Source of the DNA: Paenibacillus gyeongsangnamensis
GTDB lineage: Bacteria > Bacillota > Bacilli > Paenibacillales > NBRC-103111
Assembly: GCF_027533625.1 (NCBI RefSeq)
Contig: NZ_JAQAGZ010000010.1
Location: 1 to 64,000, forward strand
Length of the DNA stretch: 64,000 nucleotides
Reading direction: 5' to 3'
The notes beneath the pieces are model-generated. The model made no database searches, was not told the DNA's origin, and saw nothing but the letters and a program-made list of their open reading frames with translations. Below are positions 48,107 through 55,741 of the stretch, piece after piece (the stretch's first letter is position 1; the number at the start of each line of letters is the position of its first letter). Both the position numbers and the translations under genes were made by a program.

Positions 48107-49075
48107 TTAATCGCCGCTGGCCAATTCCTGCGCTTGCTTACGCCGTGCTAACCAAGCGGTCAAAATCGGTACGAGAATAGCCGTGACGATCACGCAAGTC
48201 GCGACTTGCGCAGTCGCGGATGCACCAATTTCTTGATAGCCCGTGTATACGGCAGCAACAGTCATTGGAACGGCCGCAGCATTCCCTGCTGTGGATGCTG
48301 CGGCCACGCCGGCAACGCCGTTGCCGCCAGTGAGGCGATCCAATAAATAGAGAACGCTGCCCGTAATTACAACGACCGCAATGCCCAAGATGATGCCAGT
48401 TGCTCCGGATTTCGCGAGGTTGCTGAGGTTAATTCCGAAACCAAGACCGAGGGAGTACATCGGGATGAGAATGTGGATCCCTTTGCTGAGAAACTCCCGC
48501 ATGTCAATATCCAGGTTTCCAAGAATCATACCAATGACCAGCGGCAAGAGCGCAAATACAAACGCTTCCACAGGGAAGTTCGCGAGTCCCGTAACGCCGA
48601 GAATCAGCATGGTGAAAAACGGACCGGATTCAAGGGACATGATGGAGTAAGCGGCCACATCTTCTTTCCGTTTTCCGAGCTGTCCAACGAGTGCCATGTA
48701 CAATCCGCCGTTGGAATCCGAAAAAGCAGCAACAATGGCTAGAGCAGACAAACCTAAGAACAAGTGATTTTGATCGGGGGCAAAGTAACGGATGAGCAAG
48801 CTGATTACAAGTGTAGTCAAAATCTTACCTGCCCAAAGGGAGACGCCCTTCTTTAAAATGTAACCGGTTGATCGAAATTGCAATGTCGTACCCAAGCAGA
48901 TGTAGTAGGCACCGAGCAAAGCCGTCGCACCTGTCATCATTCCGCCTGTAAATGATCCCTTGAAGATCGCATCATCAGCCAAATTTGGAAACATCGTCCG
49001 CAGGATGGCTCCAAGAAAGAGCGGAAGGATCATCAAGCCACCGGGAATTCTATCGATTGCAGCCTTAATTTTCAC
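48107..49075 (-). CDS. kdgT: 2-keto-3-deoxygluconate permease family transporter
   Basis: A 322-residue membrane protein with about ten hydrophobic segments, matching the KdgT family of proton symporters that import 2-keto-3-deoxygluconate from pectin breakdown. Conserved parts: IDRIPGGLMILPLFLGA at the start, GLSALAIVAAFSDSNGGLYMALVGQ in the centre and AAASTAGNAAAVPMTVAA near the end. It starts at GTG 49075 with AAGGAGG. No kdgK or kdgA is nearby, and the partner genes are a dehydrogenase and a GlcG-like protein, so the real substrate may be another acid. An operator-like dyad lies upstream. Confidence 0.88.
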   Translation of the reverse strand: MKIKAAIDRIPGGLMILPLFLGAILRTMFPNLADDAIFKGSFTGGMMTGATALLGAYYICLGTTLQFRSTGYILKKGVSLWAGKILTTLVISLLIRYFAPDQNHLFLGLSALAIVAAFSDSNGGLYMALVGQLGKRKEDVAAYSIMSLESGPFFTMLILGVTGLANFPVEAFVFALLPLVIGMILGNLDIDMREFLSKGIHILIPMYSLGLGFGINLSNLAKSGATGIILGIAVVVITGSVLYLLDRLTGGNGVAGVAAASTAGNAAAVPMTVAAVYTGYQEIGASATAQVATCVIVTAILVPILTAWLARRKQAQELASGD

Positions 49076-49210
49076 GTTGTATCCTCCTTGTATACTGGAA
49101 TCGAAGAAACGAAAAAAGCATTTGTGATGTTGGTTTTTTTAGAAAAATCCAACCAGGTGCTGCATATACGAGAATGTTTCATAGGTTCGTGTACCAAAGT
49201 TCTTTGCATA

Positions 49211-49239
49211 TTGAAAACGATTTCGGTAATCGTATTCAA
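49211..49239 (-). promoter_or_regulatory. 29-bp dyad, likely operator of the kdgT operon
   Basis: TTGAAAACGATT, then TCGGT, then AATCGTATTCAA: 11 of 12 positions of the two arms are complementary. It lies 136 bases upstream of kdgT. The central ACGATT/AATCGT and outer TTGAA/TTCAA resemble LacI-family (KdgR-like) operators. No regulator gene is beside it. Confidence 0.65.
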
Positions 49240-49838
49240 TATATATTGATTAGAGAGTAAAGCAACTAAGGCACAATCATCATTCAGCCCGGAAATCTTT
49301 CAAGCGTTGCTTTGATTTTCATAAGAACTCCCCCTTGGTGTATTTTGTAATTTGCAACACTAATAAGATGTAATCGATACATAAAAATATTATGATGGCA
49401 ATAAATCTCTTTATCAATCGTTAACATATTGCATTTTGAAACATTTTTCTTGTTTTTCTCCATCGGGGCTCGATAGATCCCGAGTCGTTAACAGGTTTTG
49501 GATTGATATCCGGGAACCGGAATGTTCACAACCGGCAAGTTGACTTTTTTCCGAACCGGCATAAGGCGCACTGGCTAATAACGGATTTTTTATTTTCCCC
49601 TAAATTGTTGCAAAATAAATCATAAAACTTGTTTGCCCCTTCTTTACTGGCATCAATCCATAATACCGCGGACGTTTTTCTCCCACCGACGGGGTCGACA
49701 GATGCGAAAAAAGAGGGGGGGATTCTCATGAAAACAATTATTCCCGTTATTACAACACCCCTAATCGACATAAACATGCTCCATACGTATTACGTGTCCT
49801 ATTAGAAGACGACTTTGATTCAGTAGCACGTATGTTCC
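49240..49838. other. AT-rich spacer with gene fragments
   Basis: No complete gene is supported. A 25-codon frame at 49728-49805 has a strong RBS (GAGGGGGG) and begins MKTIIPVITTPLID but stops early. An overlapping frame without start codon (49664-49846) ends in YVLRVLLEDDFDSVARMFHA and its stop overlaps the start of the next gene. Both look like remains of deleted genes. Confidence 0.4.
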
Positions 49839-50060
49839 ATGCCTAGTTGGAGCGACTTGGAGAGTTTATTAAGGCGAGATGGGTGGGTACTGATAAGGCA
49901 AAATGGCAGGGATACAATTTTTGAAAAGACTTTGCCTAATGGGGAAGTGTTAAGGACTGCAGTTTCGAAAGGAACTGGCGAGATCAGCAAAGGATTATTT
50001 ACCAGGATTCTGAAGCAGCAGCTTCGCGTAGATAAAGAGTACTTTAATTCGAAAAAGTAA
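49839..50060 (+). CDS. HicA-like small protein lacking the catalytic histidine
   Basis: A 73-residue protein that resembles HicA mRNA-interferase toxins: LESLLRRDGWVLIRQNGRDTIFEK for the first helix and strands, and GEISKGLFTRILKQ for the closing helix. HicA toxins have a histidine after the GS/G motif (QKGSHH), which is replaced here by RDT, and the usual basic-hydrophobic strand is altered. So if it is a HicA-fold protein it is probably not an active RNase. No HicB antitoxin follows; the attachment-site copy begins 13 bases after its stop. No good RBS is visible. Confidence 0.5.
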   Translation: MPSWSDLESLLRRDGWVLIRQNGRDTIFEKTLPNGEVLRTAVSKGTGEISKGLFTRILKQQLRVDKEYFNSKK

Positions 50061-50073
50061 TTTATTAAGCCAG

Positions 50074-50127
50074 GGATTCGACTCCCCACGTCTACATACT
50101 GAAAACCCGCTCATTGAGCGGGTTTTT
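50074..50127 (+). repeat. Degenerate copy of the ssrA 3' end and terminator
   Basis: This 54-base stretch matches ssrA 46049-46104 at roughly 85%: GGATTCGACTCCCC, ACGTCTACATACT and a CCCGCTCATTGAGCGGG terminator. It marks the far end of a 4-kb segment (46105-50073) and is best read as the displaced attachment site of an element that integrated at ssrA. Confidence 0.85.
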
Positions 50128-50266
50128 GCCTGTTATTAGGGCTAAATTGTAGTCCAAACCCACGTAAAAATATTTCGAAAGTCATATACTCACCAGCTTA
50201 ATCATGTCCACATAGGCTTAGTTCTGCTAAAATAGGATCAAATTAACTTAAAAGAGGTCGATCGAA

Positions 50267-50716
50267 ATGCAATTAATGGACGAGCTTATAGATACCTACT
50301 TGGATAATAATTTTGAGCACCTGTATTATTTGGATCTGCATACCGGACAAGTCATTCTGGATATGGATGAAGCGTATACAGGGGAACCGGGAATCGACTG
50401 GGATGATGAGGAGAACGAAGAACGTTTCATAGACATTCCAAAGATTGATTCCAACGAGGCGTTTTATGTGATGACGAAATTTGCCCAACGCACCGAATTC
50501 GATCCTGAAGATAAGTTGTTTGATGCCCTTAATGGTCATAAACCTTTTCGAAGGTTCAAGGATACGCTATACGAATTGGATCTTTGGGATGAATGGAATA
50601 AATTCGAATACAAGTATGCGGAAGAAGCGATTCAATCCTGGATGGAACGGTTTCAACTGGATTACAATGAATTGAATGAAAAGTACAAAAATAATCATCC
50701 TTTTTCAAACAATTAA
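50267..50716 (+). CDS. UPF0158 family protein
   Basis: A 149-residue acidic cytosolic protein of the uncharacterised UPF0158 family: YLDLHTGQVILDMDEAY at residues 19-36, IDIPKIDSNEAFYVMTKFAQ, FDALNGHKPFRRFKDTLYEL and the helical end EEAIQSWMERFQLDY. No function is established for the family. RBS is GAGGTCGAT. A frameshifted gene follows 15 bases later and may have been its partner. Confidence 0.78.
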   Translation: MQLMDELIDTYLDNNFEHLYYLDLHTGQVILDMDEAYTGEPGIDWDDEENEERFIDIPKIDSNEAFYVMTKFAQRTEFDPEDKLFDALNGHKPFRRFKDTLYELDLWDEWNKFEYKYAEEAIQSWMERFQLDYNELNEKYKNNHPFSNN

Positions 50717-50730
50717 AAGGGTAGTTCGTC

Positions 50731-51113
50731 TTGAATAGACTAGAGCTGCAAAAAAAGGTTCGCCATACGCTTTCTCCAAAGCTTGTAGAGGAATGGCGAT
50801 TCGGAAGAGTACCCTACCTGGAGCGGGTCATTCATGGGAATCTGGCTCATTCAGCTTCTTTATGAAAGAATTCCGGAAAACGGCGAGGGAGATGGACCTT
50901 AAGGAGTCCTGTACCGCCTATATATCCTGGGGAAAAGAAACGAAACGCTCGCTCCGTTTCTCGAAATCAGGTGATTCCCAAGTTGAACAGCACTTTTCCA
51001 TACACTTTGTGTTACCCCGAAAAGCAGTGCAGGTTAAATTTAAACGAGCTGCAGAGGGAGCAAATAGCTTCTTGCGAAATACCCTAAAAAGCCGGCTTTT
51101 CGTCATAAGTTGA
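50731..51113 (+). pseudogene. Frameshifted small gene of unknown function
   Basis: Starting at TTG 50731 behind AAAAGGG the frame reads LELQKKVRHTLSPKLVEEW...YLERVIHGNLAHS and stops at 50858-50860 after a few more codons. From about 50850 another frame continues with FFMKEFRKTAREMDLKESCTAYISWG and then SLRFSKSGDSQVEQHFSIHFVLPRK. The two halves join naturally at about 50850 if one base is missing or two are extra, giving one basic protein of about 125 residues. I do not recognise the family. The gene is probably inactive unless the shift is a sequencing error. Confidence 0.6.
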
Positions 51114-51175
51114 TGAAACTGAACTACCGATAAAAGTACATGGTTGATATATTATTGAAAGGCAGGAGTCATGAT

Positions 51176-52558
51176 ATGCCATCTCCCCACGCTGCTATTA
51201 ATCCTTTGCTTCTTTCCACCCTGACAGGACAACCTTTATCAAGTATTCCGGAAAAACCAGCAGTTACCTTGCTGCCTGGCGTTCTTACCAAGCTCATTGC
51301 CAAGCACAAAAAGAAAATCAATCCCCAATTCGAATCCAACAAGCAGGTATTGACCTGCGGTCATTGCGGGAGCAAAGGACATTATGATCTCGGATTCGTC
51401 GCTATCGATCTGGAACTTTGGCAGAAAGATGAGAAGGATCCAACGCACAAAAGCCAATCCGCCCCAAAAGACATGATGGATTATGTGCAAACAACAGGGT
51501 ATTTTCGGTGTAAACAATGCAATAGTGCAGGGGACTGGAAATTAAAGAACCCGTTATTTATCTTCGGATTATTGACAGGGCTGCTTTCCAGAGGAAGAGA
51601 AGATAATTCCCGTTATATGGCAGGAAAAATTGCCCTTTATGACGGGAGTACTCCCAAATGGGCAACCGATGCAGAGGAAAATTTTTTGAATAAGCTTCGT
51701 AAAAATGATCAGGACGGTTATCTGTGGAACCGGTTAGGTAACCTGTACTTGAAAGGTGGAAGACCGGAGCTGGCTGCCGCGGCGTATGAGAAATCGATTC
51801 AGGTGGACCCGTCCCAAGTGGAATCCTATTATTCGCTGGGCGGGCTGTTATTTCAAGTTGGTGAGCTTGAAAAATCCGCTTATCACAGCAGAATGATGCT
51901 GGTGTACGCCCGTCATTACCGAAAGATGGATATTCTGCAACTGAGAGAGATTTTAGCTATAGGACTGCAAAATTTATATGACATTCATGTAGAATCAGAA
52001 CGGAAAATCGCGTTTATGCCGACAAAAGAAGAGCTTGAGGTGTTGGATTCATTTAAGGAAACGGCTGCAGGTGTTGAAGCTCCTTCGTTAGCATTAGTGG
52101 ACTTGGAGATTTTTCCGGATGATCGGAAATCGTTCTACCCATTGGCTGAAATGTATATGTGGCTAAGAAGGGATGAGATTCCGGCAAGCGAGCGAACTTT
52201 GGATCAATACTTGCCGGGGAACCGCAAGCAGGTGCCGAAACCGGTTATGGATCGCCCTGCAACCCAATTAGGAACAGATAATAGACCTATTGTATTAAGA
52301 GTAAGATCGGAAGAAAGAGCCGAGAAGATTTATCAATTATGTGAGCGATACGACCTTCAATGCATCATTGGGTTTGAATATGTAGAAGATTTGACTGACC
52401 TTAGAATAGCGCTGATGCAAAAACTTAGTCCGTCCAATGTATATGCTCCATGTCCATGTGGCAGCGGGTTGAAATATAAGTTTTGTTGCGCCAATAAATT
52501 AAAACATTTCGATTTGGAGAGTTTTATAGAGGAACATGGTACAAGCGGCGGATTGTAG
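51176..52558 (+). CDS. TPR protein with zinc ribbon and C-terminal SEC-C motif
   Basis: A 460-residue cytosolic protein. Near residue 60 there is a zinc-ribbon pattern (LTCGHCGSKGHYDLG, then GYFRCKQCNSAGDW). Residues about 180-260 contain TPR-like repeats (WNRLGNLYLKGGRPELAAAAYEKSIQVDPSQVESYYSLGGLLFQVGELEKS). The C-terminus has the SEC-C metal-binding motif YAPCPCGSGLKYKFCC, also found at the end of SecA. SEC-C proteins bind zinc and often nucleic acids or ribosomes; this role is inferred. ATG 51176 fits GGCAGGAG with 7-base spacing. A repeated scar overlaps its stop codon. Confidence 0.8.
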   Translation: MPSPHAAINPLLLSTLTGQPLSSIPEKPAVTLLPGVLTKLIAKHKKKINPQFESNKQVLTCGHCGSKGHYDLGFVAIDLELWQKDEKDPTHKSQSAPKDMMDYVQTTGYFRCKQCNSAGDWKLKNPLFIFGLLTGLLSRGREDNSRYMAGKIALYDGSTPKWATDAEENFLNKLRKNDQDGYLWNRLGNLYLKGGRPELAAAAYEKSIQVDPSQVESYYSLGGLLFQVGELEKSAYHSRMMLVYARHYRKMDILQLREILAIGLQNLYDIHVESERKIAFMPTKEELEVLDSFKETAAGVEAPSLALVDLEIFPDDRKSFYPLAEMYMWLRRDEIPASERTLDQYLPGNRKQVPKPVMDRPATQLGTDNRPIVLRVRSEERAEKIYQLCERYDLQCIIGFEYVEDLTDLRIALMQKLSPSNVYAPCPCGSGLKYKFCCANKLKHFDLESFIEEHGTSGGL

Positions 52559-52587
52559 ATTTGCCCAGCCACTGTTCGTCTCTATAG
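52545..52587 (+). repeat. Repeated scar S1
   Basis: From GCGGCGG through ATTGTAGATTTGC to GTTCGTCTCTATA this segment aligns with 54324-54369 at roughly 75-80%. The ending GTTCGTCTC-ATA resembles the end of ssrA (CTCGTCTCCATA). It overlaps the last codons of the SEC-C gene. Confidence 0.6.
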
Positions 52588-52605
52588 TGTAAATCCACAA
52601 AAACG

Positions 52606-52648
52606 AAAAGGAGTTTTGCCATTAAGTAAGGTGGCAAGCTCCTTTTTA
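52606..52648 (+). terminator. Terminator after the SEC-C gene
   Basis: AAAAGGAG and CTCCTTTT, extended by TTGCC/GGCAA, form a strong stem with T5 after it; A-rich sequence before it makes it bidirectional. Confidence 0.85.
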
Positions 52649-52799
52649 TGTTACATCTTTTAGTTAATATTCGATACTTTCCTCCTCTCCATGAATTCCG
52701 AACGGAGAAAGCGGTTGTCGCAAAGATTTCTCTATGATGGCTGTTTTTTTCTTGATCGGGGACACCTGGAGCCGTTTAGGGTGATTTATAGCCTGTTCT

Positions 52800-53450
52800 T
52801 TATAATTGAACGGGTGTTAAGGAAGAATCAAGCTTTTTCAGCCGATAGTCGCGGTTTTTCAGAAAACGTATGATTCGGGGGAGAAGTCTGGCGGTCATCG
52901 GAAGGTCATGCATGAGAATGACAGGTCTCGATCCGGATTTTTCCAGATTCAGCACTCCTTTCTTTACCAAATAAATCAAATGTTCATTACGAAGTTTCCA
53001 ATCGCGGCTGTCTACATTCCAGTCCCATAAACGATAGCCGGTATGTCTTACTGCTTTAAAATAAGAAGGTCTCATATGAGGTAAGCTTCCATAAGGGGTC
53101 CGAACCAAAACCGTATCCTTGCCTGTTACTTTTTTCAATGTATTGCGGGTGTCATTAAACTCTCGGATCACGGATTGTTTAGAGGCATAAAATTGGCTGA
53201 CCTTATGGGTTACCCCATGGAGTCCAACGGCATGACCTTCACGCACCATACGGCGCACCGTTTTTGGAAATCGCCGTATTAGGGGTTCCAGCATAAAGAA
53301 AGTTCCTTTTACTTTATTGCGGGCCAAAACATCAAGTATAAGGTTTGTTACAAGTTTCGGACCGTCATCAAACGTAAGATAGGCTGTTTTTTGTGCAGGT
53401 CTTGATTTGCGGGAGCGTGCTCTCGGTTTTCTCAAAGCCAGTTTTCTCAT
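52800..53450 (-). CDS. Polysaccharide deacetylase (NodB domain)
   Basis: A 216-residue carbohydrate esterase family 4 protein. Motif 1 AYLTFDDGP, motif 2 HAVGLHGVTH, motif 3 RTPYGS, motif 4 DWNVDSRDW and motif 5 VILMHDL are present, so metal ligands and catalytic residues appear intact. The N-terminus is strongly basic (MRKLALRKPRARSRKSRPAQK) without a signal peptide, which is unusual for an enzyme expected to act on peptidoglycan or surface polysaccharide. It diverges from the glycosyltransferase gene at 53572. Confidence 0.88.
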   Translation of the reverse strand: MRKLALRKPRARSRKSRPAQKTAYLTFDDGPKLVTNLILDVLARNKVKGTFFMLEPLIRRFPKTVRRMVREGHAVGLHGVTHKVSQFYASKQSVIREFNDTRNTLKKVTGKDTVLVRTPYGSLPHMRPSYFKAVRHTGYRLWDWNVDSRDWKLRNEHLIYLVKKGVLNLEKSGSRPVILMHDLPMTARLLPRIIRFLKNRDYRLKKLDSSLTPVQL

Positions 53451-53571
53451 TATCCACCTCCGGGCCTAATATTAAACCTGACTAGGTAAAGCGCCGTTGT
53501 TATTTTCGATTCTTTTCATACATATGTAATAAAATCTATACGTGTGTCTGCAGAAAAGAGGCGAGAATGAC

Positions 53572-54264
53572 GTGAATGGCATCTCGATTATCACTTGTAC
53601 GAACAGAGCGGCCTATATAAACAATCTGTTTCGCAATTACGATAGACAGAAGTGGAGAAAAAAGGAACTGATTATCATCTTAAACAACGACAATATGAAT
53701 ATTGAAGAGTATAAGGAAACGGCAAGTAGGTATAAAAATACGTTTGTATATCGTTTGCCGGAAAAAACATCATTGGGGAAATGTTTAAACTTCGGAGTTA
53801 AAAATGCCAGGCACCGTTTTGTGGCAAAATTTGACGATGACGATTATTATGCTCCTTCCTATTTAAAAGAGACGATGAAGACTTTTAGGAAAACGAAAGC
53901 AGATATTGTCGGTAAACGTGCCCATTTTTTATGGTTAAGCGGAAATAAAGTATTAATTCTTCGTCACAAAGGATCTGAGAATAAGTTTGTAAAGATTGTC
54001 CCGGGAGCTACTCTGGTTATAAAAAAATCAGTTTTTAAAAGGGTTCGTTTCCCAAATATCAACAAAGGGGAAGATGACATTTTTTGTAGGAGATGCAGGG
54101 CAAAAGGCTTTAAAATTTACTCGGGGGGAAAATATAATTTTGCAGCCCTAAGAAGAAAAAATTCCAGAGGTCATACATGGATCATTAGTGAAAAGAAGTT
54201 ACTAAGGGGCAGAGCGGAAATTTTTCGGAAGGTCAAAAATTACAAAAAATTTGTATCCAGGTGA
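53572..54264 (+). CDS. Glycosyltransferase family 2 protein
   Basis: A 230-residue GT-A fold protein: nucleotide-binding ISIITCTNR at the start, LGKCLNFGVKNARHRFVAKFDDDDYYAP containing the DxD-type metal site, and GEDDIFCRRCRAKG as the acceptor motif. No membrane segment is visible. The GTG at 53572 behind GAGGCGAGA gives the natural start MNGISIITCTNR. It may modify a surface glycan together with the divergent deacetylase. The C-terminal third is very basic. Low GC compared with core genes. Confidence 0.85.
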   Translation: MNGISIITCTNRAAYINNLFRNYDRQKWRKKELIIILNNDNMNIEEYKETASRYKNTFVYRLPEKTSLGKCLNFGVKNARHRFVAKFDDDDYYAPSYLKETMKTFRKTKADIVGKRAHFLWLSGNKVLILRHKGSENKFVKIVPGATLVIKKSVFKRVRFPNINKGEDDIFCRRCRAKGFKIYSGGKYNFAALRRKNSRGHTWIISEKKLLRGRAEIFRKVKNYKKFVSR

Positions 54265-54323
54265 TTTACCTCAACACCGAATCGGTGACTTCACCTTAGA
54301 GGCTAATGTGGTGGCAGCATCAC

Positions 54324-54369
54324 GCGGCGGCGAATTGTGGATTTGCTACGCCGCGGTTCGTCTCCATAA
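54324..54369 (+). repeat. Repeated scar S2
   Basis: GCGGCGGCG, AATTGTGGATTTGC, CGCCGCGGTTCGTCTCCATA: the second copy of the segment at 52545-52587. It ends with GTTCGTCTCCATA, like the ssrA 3' end. Together S1 and S2 flank the deacetylase-glycosyltransferase pair. The remaining spacer to 54536 shows no gene. Confidence 0.6.
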
Positions 54370-54536
54370 AACAAATGAGGTATCCAAGAGGGTGCCTTGA
54401 GCGGGTATTTAACTTTGTAATTGCATCTTTGCAAGACAAACGATCGGCGCATCATCAAGGATCTGACTGCAGGTTATAAATTGCGGTTAATATCTGGATA
54501 AGAGGGGAATTCTAACGGCAGTCCTTTGAAGGGGGA

Positions 54537-55427
54537 TTGCTCTTATTGTACCGTCCGATCTGCTTTTGTCTCTCCGGAGCAGCTTTGCTTTTTTTATTGA
54601 CGGGCTGCTTCCAGAAAGAGCCTAGTTCCACAGTAAACGAACATCAACAGGCGCAAATGTCTTCTCCAATTCAATTATCCGGCAGGGCTGCAGATATCGG
54701 GTTGACTCCGGCAGAAATAACGTTCACCAGGGAGCTAATCCAAAAATACAAATGGCAAACACCCTATCAATGGGGAGAGCGTGTTTCAGGTGTCAAACGA
54801 AAAATGCAAACATCCCAGCCGGTGGTTGCCCTTACATTCGACGCTTGCGGCGGGCCTGGAGGGAGCGGTTATGATCATAGGCTTATTGAATACTTAATTC
54901 GTGAGAACATTCCTGCGACATTATTCATCAATAGCCGTTGGATTGATGAAAATAGGGACGTCTTTCTGAAGCTGGCTCGGAATCCGCTGTTTGAAATTGA
55001 AAATCACGGACACCTTCATAGGCCGCTCTCCGTTAATGGCAGATCAGCCTGGGGCATTGCAGGTACGCAAAATATTTCGCAAGTTGTCGATGAAGTCATG
55101 ATTAATGAAAGAAAAATTGCGGAGCTTACGGGGAGAAAGCCGATCTATTTCCGCTCGGGTACCGCTTATTACGACAATGTAGCTGCCCGAGTAGTTGAAG
55201 ATTTGGGATTGCTTCCCGTTAACTTTGACGTTTTAGGCGACGCGGGGGCGACATTCTCCGCCGAGCAAATCCGGCAGGCTTTTTTAACATCCGTTTCCGG
55301 ATCCATCATCATTTGCCATATGAACCATCCGGAAAAACATACGGCGGAAGGCGTAATGCTAGGGGTCCCGGAATTGAGGAAAAGGGGATTCCGTTTTGTA
55401 AAAGTAGATACCTATCCATTAGAATAA
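54537..55427 (+). CDS. Polysaccharide deacetylase family lipoprotein
   Basis: A 296-residue exported lipoprotein: a hydrophobic signal segment and lipobox LLTGC (cysteine near residue 24), a spacer, then a deacetylase-like domain. Motif 1 is atypical, ALTFDACGGPGGSGYDH instead of TFDDGP; motif 2 is IENHGHLHRP; motif 3 is FRSGTAYYDN; motif 5 IICHMNHP. These variations are shared by a recognised subgroup of such lipoproteins, so it may still be active. The start is TTG at 54537 or 54546 behind AAGGGGG. It would be modified by the Lgt encoded at 9277. Confidence 0.84.
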   Translation: MLLLYRPICFCLSGAALLFLLTGCFQKEPSSTVNEHQQAQMSSPIQLSGRAADIGLTPAEITFTRELIQKYKWQTPYQWGERVSGVKRKMQTSQPVVALTFDACGGPGGSGYDHRLIEYLIRENIPATLFINSRWIDENRDVFLKLARNPLFEIENHGHLHRPLSVNGRSAWGIAGTQNISQVVDEVMINERKIAELTGRKPIYFRSGTAYYDNVAARVVEDLGLLPVNFDVLGDAGATFSAEQIRQAFLTSVSGSIIICHMNHPEKHTAEGVMLGVPELRKRGFRFVKVDTYPLE

Positions 55428-55460
55428 TCATGAGGTTACTGAAGGCGAAAGCCGACATGG

Positions 55461-55489
55461 TTGAAATAAAATCACGGGTATGCTAAGAT
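55461..55489 (+). promoter_or_regulatory. Promoter of the ABC-F resistance gene
   Basis: TTGAAA (55461-55466) and TAAGAT (55484-55489) with 17-base spacing, about 255 bases before the structural gene, leaving a long leader. Confidence 0.72.
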
Positions 55490-55524
55490 ACGATTAATTT
55501 AATGAACTGGAGTTGAAAAGTGTA

Positions 55525-55542
55525 ATGGAATTTTCTTGCTAA
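55525..55542 (+). CDS. Short upstream reading frame MEFSC in the leader
   Basis: ATG-GAA-TTT-TCT-TGC-TAA with GGAG 12 bases upstream. Short translated leaders of this kind control antibiotic-induced attenuation of ABC-F and erm genes. A second ATG at 55571 begins a frame (MFSHVLFFICKK) that remains open into the main gene. Confidence 0.45.
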   Translation: MEFSC

Positions 55543-55599
55543 TATAAAACAATAAAACAGTAAAAGCGATATGTTTTCGCATGTTTTATTCTTTATATG

Positions 55600-55720
55600 C
55601 AAGAAAGTTACTTTATCTTTTCACTCAAACAATATATCCTCATCTAACTCCATTGCGGGTTGGATTTGCTGTATTTATTTGAGCTACAAGAAAAGTAACT
55701 TTCTTGTAGCTTTTATATTT
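55600..55720 (+). promoter_or_regulatory. Transcription attenuator of the ABC-F gene
   Basis: AGCTACAAGAAA (55682-55693) and TTTCTTGTAGCT (55700-55711) form a 12-bp terminator hairpin followed by T-rich sequence, 20 bases before the RBS. An upstream segment CAAGAAAGTTACTTT (55600-55614) is exactly complementary to 55692-55706 and can form the competing antiterminator. A stalled ribosome in the leader would choose between the two. Confidence 0.82.
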
Positions 55721-55741
55721 ATCATGCAGGAGGATCAGCTC

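Noticed and set aside
49261..49310. Sigma-54 promoter before kdgT
   Set aside because: A GTGCC...TTGC pair is present on the minus strand but the invariant GG-N10-GC spacing is not met, and no enhancer-binding activator is nearby.
49526..49777. An 83-codon minus-strand frame in the island spacer
   Set aside because: No clear RBS and no recognised family; it could be a gene fragment but I cannot support it.
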